A DNA stretch of 46,167 nucleotides, taken from assembly GCA_017540945.1 (NCBI GenBank), contig JAFYAB010000107.1, positions 1 through 46,167 on the forward strand. The letters run 5' to 3'. Below the pieces are notes generated by a model that did not search any database, was not told the DNA's origin, and saw only the letters and a list, made by a program, of their open reading frames with translations. Position numbers and translations under genes: made by a program. Positions 40,007-46,167 of this stretch are shown here, one piece after another (the first letter of the stretch is position 1; each line of letters starts with the position of its first letter). This DNA is from Oscillospiraceae bacterium. GTDB lineage: Bacteria; Bacillota_A; Clostridia; Oscillospirales; Oscillospiraceae.

Positions 40007-41068
40007 TTATTTCTCCACATAGTTCTCTACGATCTTCTGCATCTGATACCATTTCGCTTCCATGTCCTGGACCAGCTTCAGCTGGGCGCGGCAGCGGACC
40101 AGGTTGTGATCGGAATACTGGGTCTTGAAGTAGTGGTCGGATTCCAGATAGTCCGTCAGGAAACGGACGGCCAGCTCCAGGGTGATGATCTTGGCGCCAA
40201 GGGGAAGCAGCTCGATCTCTCTCTTGGAAAGGGCGTGGCAGCCGTCCAGATAGCCCTTGGTGTAGACCTCAAAGCGATGCAGATCCAGGGTCATACGGCT
40301 GAGCTCCTGTACGTCCTCCGGGGCTGTGGCGGCGCCGAAACGGATGGAGTCGCCGAAGTCAAAGAGGCTGGAGCCGGGCATGACCGTATCCAGATCCAGA
40401 ACGCAGAGGGCTTTGCGGGTCCGCATGTCCAGCAGAACGTTGTTGAGCTTGGTGTCGTTGTGGGTCACTCGCAGAGGCAGCTCGCCGCTCTCCAGCATAC
40501 GCTGGATGGTGCCGGCCTCCTGTTCCCGTTCCAGGATAAAGTCGACCTCCCGCTGGACGTATTGCAGACGGTCGCAGGCGTCCTCGTCCATGGCGATGTG
40601 GAGCTGCCGGTAGCGGTCCGGCGTGTTGTGGAAGTTGGGGATGGTCTCGTGGAGCGTCTCCGCCGGGAAGTCGGAAAGCTGCTCCTGGAAGCGTCCGAAG
40701 GCCACGGCGCTCTCGTAGAAATCGGCGTCCGTTTCCGGAGCCTCCAGACAGAAACCGCCGACGAACTCATAGCAGCGCCAGAAGCGCTTCCGCTCGTCGC
40801 GATAATAGTATTTTCCGTCCAGGGCAGGCACGAAGTTCAGCACCTTCGCGGGATCGTCGACCTTCTCCCGGATGTGCTGCGTCACGGCGATCACGTTTTC
40901 CATCAGCTCCACGGGCTTCTTGAAAACGTGGGTGTTGATGCGCTGCAGGATATACTGCTTGCCGTTGTCGGTGGTGATCAGAAAGGTATAGTTGATATTG
41001 CCGTGGCCAAAGTTCCTGCAGAACACAGGCTGGCTCATGATTTGAAAGTGATGAATCGCTTGCTGCAT
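40007..41068 (-). CDS. nahK: N-acetylhexosamine 1-kinase-like phosphotransferase
   Basis: A 353-residue APH-fold kinase resembling bifidobacterial NahK/LnpB, which phosphorylates GlcNAc and GalNAc at C1. The N-terminal lobe has GHGNINYTFLITTDNGKQYILQRINTHVF; the catalytic loop is RVTHNDTKLNNVLLD and the metal Asp lies in LCVLDLDTVMPGS. The DTKLNN and LDLDTVMPG patterns are typical of NahK. Lacto-N-biose phosphorylase is not in the window. GGAGG precedes the ATG at 41068. It is the first gene of the operon. Confidence 0.85.
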   Translation of the reverse strand: MQQAIHHFQIMSQPVFCRNFGHGNINYTFLITTDNGKQYILQRINTHVFKKPVELMENVIAVTQHIREKVDDPAKVLNFVPALDGKYYYRDERKRFWRCYEFVGGFCLEAPETDADFYESAVAFGRFQEQLSDFPAETLHETIPNFHNTPDRYRQLHIAMDEDACDRLQYVQREVDFILEREQEAGTIQRMLESGELPLRVTHNDTKLNNVLLDMRTRKALCVLDLDTVMPGSSLFDFGDSIRFGAATAPEDVQELSRMTLDLHRFEVYTKGYLDGCHALSKREIELLPLGAKIITLELAVRFLTDYLESDHYFKTQYSDHNLVRCRAQLKLVQDMEAKWYQMQKIVENYVEK

Positions 41069-41093
41069 AAAAATCCTCCGTTGATCAGTAAAC

Positions 41094-41131
41094 AATACGC
41101 GTATTATAGCAGATCGCGTTGGAAATTGCAA
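41094..41131 (-). promoter_or_regulatory. Promoter and overlapping palindromic operator of the hexosamine operon
   Basis: On the minus strand TTGCAA (41131-41126) and TATAAT (41108-41103) are 17 bases apart, with TGC before the -10. The 12-base palindrome AATACGCGTATT (41094-41105) overlaps the -10 and start site. A second inverted repeat, GAAATTG/CAATTTC, overlaps the -35. Repressor control is likely; the regulator is not in the window. Confidence 0.75.
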
Positions 41132-41144
41132 TCAATTTCTTCCG

Positions 41145-42902
41145 TTAAAAGCGGCCTTCCACAAGATTTTGTGTGCGATAGAGCTGGGCGAAGACGCCGT
41201 CCCGCTCCAAAAGCTCCTCCCGGCTGCCCTGTTCCCGGATCACGCCGTCCGCCACGACGATTACCCGGTTGGCGGCGTGGATCGTGGAAAGCCGGTGGGC
41301 AATGATCAGGGTCGTGCGGCCCTGGGAAAGCTCGTCGAAGGCCCGCTGGATCCTTGCCTCCGTAATGCTGTCAAGGGCGGAGGTCGCCTCGTCCAGGATC
41401 AGGATCGGAGGATTTTTCAAAAAAATCCTGGCGATGGAGATCCGCTGCTTCTGTCCGCCGGAAAGCAGGGTCCCCCGCTCTCCCACATAGGTGTCAAAGC
41501 CGTTGGGCATCTCCATGATGTCCTCATAGATCTCCGCCCGCTTCGCCGCCTCCACCACCTCTTCAAAGCTGGCGTCCGGCCTTCCGTAGCGGATGTTTTC
41601 CAGCACCGTGTCCGCAAACAGAAACACATCCTGCTGGACGATGCCGATGTTGGCCCGCAGGGATTGCTGGGTGACGCTGCGAATGTCGATCCCGTCTATC
41701 CGAATGGATCCGCCGTCCGCCTCGTAGAAGCGGGGGATCAGCTGGCAGAGCGTGGTTTTCCCGCCGCCGGAGGGACCCACCACGGCGATGGTCTCCCCCG
41801 CTCTGACGTGCAGAGACAGATCCTTCAAAACCGGCAGCGCTTCCTTATAGGAGAAGTTCACATGGTCCAGCTCCAGCTCGCCCCGCACGTTTTTCAGCTC
41901 GATCGCGTCAGGCAGATCCCGGACCGTGGGCTCCGTCCGCATGATTTCGGCAAAGCGGTTCAGGCCAGCGAAGCCGTTGGCCAGCATCTCGGACAGGGTG
42001 GCCATCTTGCGGATCGGATTGACGAAGGTGCCGATGTAGAGGGAGAAGGTGATGATGTCCCGGTAGTCCATCTGATCCTTCATGATGAGCCAGCCGCCCA
42101 GGGCGATGACCACCACGTGCAAAATGGAGGTGAAGAATTCCATGGTGGCGTGGAAGATGCCCATTTCCTTGTGGAATTCCCGCTTGGAGGTCTTGAAGCG
42201 CTCGTTGGAATGCAGAAACTTGTCATATTCCGCGCCCTCGTTGGCGAAGGCCTTGGAGGTCCGGAAGCCGGAAAGGGAGGATTCGATATCCGCGTTGATG
42301 CCGGCGGTGCGCTGCTTCACCATCTTGGAGACCTTGCTCATTTTCCGCCGCCGCAATATGATGACGGACATGCAGATCGGGAACATCAGGCAGACCACAA
42401 GCGCCAGCTTCCACTGGACCGTGAACATGATGATAATGGCGCCGATCACGGTGAGAACGGATGTAAAGAGGTCCTCCGGCCCGTGATGGGCCAGCTCCGT
42501 GATTTCAAAGAGGTCCGTCGTCAGCCGGCTCATGAGCTGGCCGGTCCGGTTGTTGTCATAGTAGCTGAAGCTCAGGGTCTGCAGATGACTGAACAGATCC
42601 CGGCGGATATCCGCCTCCACCCGGATGCCGAAGGTGTGTCCCCAGTAAGCGATCACAAACTGCAAAAAGGAGCGCAGCACATAGCACAGCACCATGATGC
42701 CCATGACAAGAAAGAAGCTTTCATAGCGCTTGTCCGGCAGCATCTGATACAGGGCGCTGCGGGTCACCAGCGGAAAGGCCAGATCGATGGCGGACACCGT
42801 GAAGGCGCAGCCCATGTCCAGCAGAAAGAGCCGGAGATGGGGCTTGAAATAGCTGAGAAAGATCTGCAGCAGAGAACGGTTTTGAAAGTCCTTGGTCCCC
42901 AT
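41145..42902 (-). CDS. ABC exporter (MsbA/LmrA-like)
   Basis: A 585-residue half-transporter with six membrane helices and a fully canonical ATPase: Walker A GPSGGGKTTLC, LSGGQKQRISIARIF, Walker B ILILDEATSALD with catalytic Glu, and H-loop AHRLST. It can therefore act as a homodimer, unlike the pair at 25953-29443. It begins 1 base after the MATE gene on the same strand, in a pepD-MATE-ABC operon. The substrate is unknown; no clear terminator follows before the nahK promoter. Confidence 0.94.
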   Translation of the reverse strand: MGTKDFQNRSLLQIFLSYFKPHLRLFLLDMGCAFTVSAIDLAFPLVTRSALYQMLPDKRYESFFLVMGIMVLCYVLRSFLQFVIAYWGHTFGIRVEADIRRDLFSHLQTLSFSYYDNNRTGQLMSRLTTDLFEITELAHHGPEDLFTSVLTVIGAIIIMFTVQWKLALVVCLMFPICMSVIILRRRKMSKVSKMVKQRTAGINADIESSLSGFRTSKAFANEGAEYDKFLHSNERFKTSKREFHKEMGIFHATMEFFTSILHVVVIALGGWLIMKDQMDYRDIITFSLYIGTFVNPIRKMATLSEMLANGFAGLNRFAEIMRTEPTVRDLPDAIELKNVRGELELDHVNFSYKEALPVLKDLSLHVRAGETIAVVGPSGGGKTTLCQLIPRFYEADGGSIRIDGIDIRSVTQQSLRANIGIVQQDVFLFADTVLENIRYGRPDASFEEVVEAAKRAEIYEDIMEMPNGFDTYVGERGTLLSGGQKQRISIARIFLKNPPILILDEATSALDSITEARIQRAFDELSQGRTTLIIAHRLSTIHAANRVIVVADGVIREQGSREELLERDGVFAQLYRTQNLVEGRF

Positions 42903-42903
42903 G

Positions 42904-44295
42904 TCAATAGTCTTCCTTTACGATATTTTGGATCCAGACGCCGCTTCGGATCATGCTGTAGCCCACCAGACACTTGAACATCTCCAGGCTCTGGCAGCAG
43001 AGGAAGAGCCACACGATGGGCAGCGCGGTGAATCTGGACAGAACGTAGGCCACGGGCGCAACCACCACGCAGGAAAACACCGAATCAAAAAGAAAGGTCA
43101 CAAAGGTTTTCCCGCCTGAGCGCAGGGTGAAATAAGCCGCGTTGGCGTAGGCGTGAACGGGCATCAAGGCCGCGTTGATCAGTATGAATTTGGAGGCCAG
43201 CTCCCGGATCTGAGGTTCCGTTTTGTAGATCTGCGGGAAAATCCCTGAGAGCGCCGCCATAAGTCCGCCGAAGAGCAGACAGCTCAGCTCTGTGAACACG
43301 ATGAGCTTCCGGTCCGTGTCCCTGGCTTCCTCGGTCCTGCCGGCGCCCAACAGCTGACCCACCAGGATGCCGATGGAAGCGCCCATAGCCATAAAGGCCA
43401 CGTTGCAGACGTTGCCCAGGGTAAAGGCGATGTTGGTGGCGGATACCACGTCGTAGGATCGGATGGAGTAGCACTGCAGCAGCAGGGCCTGTCCCAGAGC
43501 CCAGAGGGTCTCGTTGAGGATCAGCGGAGCGCCCCGGCGGGCGATCTGTCCGGCCAGGCGGGCGGGGATCCGAAGACTGCTCCAGGCCCCCTTCAGGAAG
43601 GGCGTTTTTTCGTGGTGCGTATGAGACCAGAGGATCACGATCCCAGCCTCCACGTAACGGGAAATCACCGTGGCGATGGCGGCGCCGTCGGACCCCAGCC
43701 GGGGAAGCCCCAGCCTGCCAAAGATCAGCAGCCAGTTGCACACGAAGTTGACGCCCACCGCAATGAGCCCCGCCGTCATCGGCGGTACGGTCTGTCCTGT
43801 TTCCCGCAGAGTGCCTGCGTAGCACTGGGCAAGGGCGAAGGCCGGCAGGCCCAGCAGCATGATGCGCAGGTAGCTCTGGCCGAAGCGCAGGCTTTCTTCG
43901 ATGTGGGCCTGCTCCCCTTCTCCCCGCAGATACAAGGACAGAAGGCTTTTCCCGAAGACCAGGAATACAAAGCCGCCCAGCGCGAGAATGGCTGCGCACT
44001 CCAGAAGCTTGAAGCGGAAGGCGTGACGCACGCCCTCCATGTCCCCTTTCCCGAAGAATTGAGCCCCGAAGATCCCCGCGCCGGAAACCGCGCCGAAGAT
44101 CGCCAGGTTGAAAACAAAGAGCAGGGTATTGGCGATGGAAACGCCGGTCATCTCCACCGTTCCCACGCGACCCACCATGATGTTATCCAGCATGCCGACA
44201 AAGTTCGTGATGCCGTTTTGGATCATGATGGGCATTGCCACTGCCAGGGCGGTTTTGTAGAACCGCCGATCGCCAAAGTATTTACGCAAGCGCAT
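42904..44295 (-). CDS. MATE family efflux transporter
   Basis: A 463-residue membrane protein with twelve predicted helices. Family features are the N-terminal AVAMPIMIQNGITNFVGMLDNIMVGRVGTVEMTGVSIANTLLFV and the repeated half (TNIAFTLGNVCNVAFMAMGASIGILVGQLLGAGR). It would exchange cations for organic substrates. It lies 3 bases downstream of pepD, in the middle of a three-gene operon. Its specificity is not predictable. Confidence 0.94.
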   Translation of the reverse strand: MRLRKYFGDRRFYKTALAVAMPIMIQNGITNFVGMLDNIMVGRVGTVEMTGVSIANTLLFVFNLAIFGAVSGAGIFGAQFFGKGDMEGVRHAFRFKLLECAAILALGGFVFLVFGKSLLSLYLRGEGEQAHIEESLRFGQSYLRIMLLGLPAFALAQCYAGTLRETGQTVPPMTAGLIAVGVNFVCNWLLIFGRLGLPRLGSDGAAIATVISRYVEAGIVILWSHTHHEKTPFLKGAWSSLRIPARLAGQIARRGAPLILNETLWALGQALLLQCYSIRSYDVVSATNIAFTLGNVCNVAFMAMGASIGILVGQLLGAGRTEEARDTDRKLIVFTELSCLLFGGLMAALSGIFPQIYKTEPQIRELASKFILINAALMPVHAYANAAYFTLRSGGKTFVTFLFDSVFSCVVVAPVAYVLSRFTALPIVWLFLCCQSLEMFKCLVGYSMIRSGVWIQNIVKEDY

Positions 44296-44298
44296 CGA

Positions 44299-45747
44299 TC
44301 AAAGCTGTTCCAGTACCGCCAGCAGGTAGTTCCAGGTACGGGCCGCGGATGCGATGTTCAGGCGCTCCCGGGTGGTGTGGATATCCTGCATATCCGGGCC
44401 GAAGGAGACGCAGTCCAGCCCCGGCAGCTTGCCGGAGAACAGGCCGCATTCCAGTCCCGCGTGGATGGCCTCCACCACGGGCTTGCGGCCGTAGAGCTCC
44501 TCGAAGACCCGGACCATCAGATCCCGCAGCGGAGAATTCTTCCGATACTCCCAGGCGGGATAATCGCCATGCTGCTCATAGGAGGCGCCGTATTTTTGCG
44601 CGATGGACCGAAGCCGATCGGTCAGCTCCTGCTTTTCATTGTTGACGGAGGAACGAACCGAGAAGGAGACGGACAGTTTTCCGCCCTCGGTTTTGAGGAT
44701 GCCGAGGTTCAGGGAGGTCTGCACCAGACCCTCGATGTCCCGGCTCCAGGCCTGGATCCCGTTGGGAAGCTCGTTCAGCAGGCCCACGGTCTTGCGGGTG
44801 GAGAGCACGCTCATGGCCTTGCCCCGGCAAACGCAGGTCTCCCGGGTAATCTTTGCCTTGATTTCCTCCTTGGGAAGGGCCTTCATCAGCTCCGCGGCGA
44901 TTTTGTCAATCGCGCGCAGGGCTTCGTCTAGAAGCGTATCCGCCACGATGACCTTCGCCATGGTATAGCGGGGAATGGCGTTGTCCTTCTGACCGCCCCG
45001 GACGTAGACCAGGCGGTAGGGCAGCTGCTTGAGCAGCTTTGCCAGCAGCTCCGCCATGAGCTTATTGGAGTTGGCGCGGCCCTTGTGGATCTCCGCGCCG
45101 CTGTGACCGCCCAGCAGGCCGTCCACGTAGATGTGGATGCCCTTGCCCTCGGCCTTGTCGATGCTCACAGGCAGCGTCAGATCGGAACGGGCGCCGCCGG
45201 CGCAGCTGACCGTCAGGATGCCTTCGGCTTCGGAGTCGCAGTTGATCAGGATCCGGCCTTGGATCAACGCCGGGTCCAGGGCCGCCGCGCCCTCCATGCC
45301 GATCTCCTCGTCCACGGTGAAGATGCACTCCAGCGGCGGATGCGGAATGTCCTCGTTTTCCAGAATCGCCAGGGCGTAGGCCACGGCGATGCCGTCGTCG
45401 CCGCCCAAGGTGGTGCCCTCCGCCCAGATGTCCACGCCGTCGGTCCGCAGCTCCAGGCCGTCGGTCGCAAAGTCGATGGGGCTGTCCTTGGTCTTTTCCG
45501 CCACCATGTCCATATGTCCCTGAAGGATCACCGTCGGATGGTGCGCATAGCCGGGGGTGCCGTCCTTGTAGATAACGACGTTGTTCACCTCGTCCTGCAC
45601 AAAGCGCAGCCCGTGCTCTTTTGCGAATCCAACCAGATAATCGCTGATCTGCTTCGTATTCCGGGACCCGTGCGGGATCTTGCAGAGCTCCTCAAAATAA
45701 AACAGCGCCCGCTCCGGCTGCAGGCCTTCCAATACTCGTTTTTCCAT
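44299..45747 (-). CDS. pepD: Aminoacyl-histidine dipeptidase (PepD/M20 family)
   Basis: A 482-residue dizinc peptidase that cleaves Xaa-His and other dipeptides. The zinc-site residues are visible: His in LQGHMDMVAEK, Asp in GGDDGIAVAYAL, Glu pair in TVDEEIGMEGA, Asp in INCDSEAEG and the C-terminal His in MQDIHTTRERLNI. AGGAGGAG precedes the ATG at 45747. It is the first gene of the pepD-MATE-ABC operon. The link to the two transporters is positional only. Confidence 0.95.
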   Translation of the reverse strand: MEKRVLEGLQPERALFYFEELCKIPHGSRNTKQISDYLVGFAKEHGLRFVQDEVNNVVIYKDGTPGYAHHPTVILQGHMDMVAEKTKDSPIDFATDGLELRTDGVDIWAEGTTLGGDDGIAVAYALAILENEDIPHPPLECIFTVDEEIGMEGAAALDPALIQGRILINCDSEAEGILTVSCAGGARSDLTLPVSIDKAEGKGIHIYVDGLLGGHSGAEIHKGRANSNKLMAELLAKLLKQLPYRLVYVRGGQKDNAIPRYTMAKVIVADTLLDEALRAIDKIAAELMKALPKEEIKAKITRETCVCRGKAMSVLSTRKTVGLLNELPNGIQAWSRDIEGLVQTSLNLGILKTEGGKLSVSFSVRSSVNNEKQELTDRLRSIAQKYGASYEQHGDYPAWEYRKNSPLRDLMVRVFEELYGRKPVVEAIHAGLECGLFSGKLPGLDCVSFGPDMQDIHTTRERLNIASAARTWNYLLAVLEQL

Positions 45748-45786
45748 GATATGACTCCTCCTGAAAAACTGTTATTACGTCTGTTT

Positions 45787-45815
45787 ATTGTACTACATCC
45801 TTACGGTAAGTGCAA
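45787..45815 (-). promoter_or_regulatory. Promoter of pepD
   Basis: On the minus strand TTGCAC (45815-45810) and TACAAT (45792-45787) are separated by 17 bases. Confidence 0.7.
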
Positions 45816-45866
45816 GCGTAGAATTCCCCGAATTCCCATTATTTTGCGGAAACTCTGTATGAAGGA

Positions 45867-45894
45867 TTGATTTTTTCCCGGAAACTGATATAAT
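45867..45894 (+). promoter_or_regulatory. Promoter of the right-edge gene
   Basis: TTGATT (45867-45872) and TATAAT (45889-45894) are separated by 16 bases, with TGA before the -10 (extended -10). It is divergent from pepD. Confidence 0.8.
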
Positions 45895-45936
45895 AAACGG
45901 GAAACGCTGTCGATGGCGAAGAAAGGAGTTCCAGCT

Positions 45937-46167
45937 GTGACGATCGAACAATCATTTCTTCTGCAAATCCTGTCGGATCACCTGTTTCAACGCGGCACCG
46001 AGATCCCGGAAGGGCTCGACTGGACGGCGCTGCTCGCACTGTCGAAGAAGCACGAGCTCAGTCCCATTCTCTATGATCAATGTAAAACTGCTTTCGGCGC
46101 GAAGACGGAGCAGCCTGCCTTTGCCGCGCTGAGAAAGCAATACAATCTGGCCATCCGCCAATACCTG
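45937..46167 (+). CDS. N-terminal part of a gene resembling nucleotidyltransferase family 5
   Basis: A GTG start at 45937 with AAAGGAG 8 bases upstream opens a frame of 77 codons that runs off the window. The product begins MTIEQSFLLQILSDHLFQRG and continues with LDWTALLALSKKHELSPILYDQC. This is the helical N-terminus of uncharacterised nucleotidyltransferase (PF14907-like) proteins, which in some genomes accompany PqqD and S26-like genes. The catalytic part lies outside, so the call is tentative. Confidence 0.6.
   Translation, partial: MTIEQSFLLQILSDHLFQRGTEIPEGLDWTALLALSKKHELSPILYDQCKTAFGAKTEQPAFAALRKQYNLAIRQYL

Noticed and set aside
37019..41305. Plus-strand open frame of 1428 codons
   Set aside because: It is entirely antisense to the substrate-binding protein, nagA, ROK and nahK genes, has no ribosome binding site and low-complexity His/Gly/Val-rich composition. 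High GC at third codon positions of the real genes removes stops on the other strand.

Overview
The window looks like a chromosomal segment of an anaerobic, spore-forming, moderately GC-rich member of the Clostridia, probably an Oscillospirales-type gut bacterium. The reasons are spore genes (cwlD, a cotJA-cotJB-cotJC cluster and a possible spoIIM homologue next to xerD), [FeFe]-hydrogenase maturation genes, a ferredoxin-dependent 2-oxoacid oxidoreductase, strong AGGAGG ribosome binding sites, sigma-A promoters often with extended -10 boxes, and short palindromic repeats between genes. The organism assignment is inference; no rRNA or other definitive marker is present.

Layout. 1-1.8 kb: a tyrosine recombinase and a conserved unknown gene. 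1.9-4.6 kb (minus): cwlD-radA-DUF6935-like gene. 4.7-5.8 kb (plus): spore-coat cotJ genes, with cotJA and cotJB joined in one reading frame. 5.8-10.5 kb (minus): a probable operon of a SpoIIM-like membrane protein, xerD, a PqqD-like protein, an S26-like peptidase, a FlaA1/CapD-type nucleotide-sugar dehydratase and TspO. 10.8-12.7 kb: a small membrane protein, a proline iminopeptidase-type hydrolase and a TfoX-N protein. 12.8-13.3 kb: tRNA-Ser(GCT), tRNA-Ser(TGA) and tRNA-Val(CAC). 13.4-17.1 kb: an APH-family kinase, a GT2 glycosyltransferase and a GtrII-like membrane protein.

17.1-24.5 kb (plus) is a coherent amino-acid fermentation locus: P-loop protein, four-subunit 2-oxoacid:ferredoxin oxidoreductase, acyl-CoA:acetate-type CoA-transferase, FadR/FCD-type GntR regulator and branched-chain aminotransferase. 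The likely flow is amino acid to 2-oxoacid to acyl-CoA plus reduced ferredoxin, then the free branched-chain acid by CoA transfer. A FadR-type operator sits just downstream of the first promoter.

24.5-29.5 kb (minus): a two-gene heterodimeric ABC exporter followed by pyruvate kinase. 29.6-30.3 kb: tcdA. 30.4-34.8 kb: a hydrogenase-maturation operon (TM1266-type regulator, hydE, hydG, hydF) behind a leader containing an intrinsic terminator; hydF carries an in-frame insertion of about 72 codons made of palindromic repeat DNA. 34.8-37.4 kb (minus): an SsuABC/TauABC-type importer behind a second leader with a terminator. 37.4-41.1 kb (minus): nahK, a divergent ROK protein and nagA, for N-acetylhexosamine use, with a palindrome over the promoter. 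41.1-45.8 kb (minus): pepD, a MATE transporter and a homodimer-type ABC exporter. The right edge cuts a GTG-initiated gene resembling the nucleotidyltransferase_5 family.

The features most worth follow-up are the two unidentified leaders, the repeat insertion in hydF, the cotJA-cotJB fusion, the FadR operator at the 2-oxoacid oxidoreductase locus and the PqqD/S26 peptidase pair. No CRISPR array, insertion sequence, rRNA or prophage was seen.
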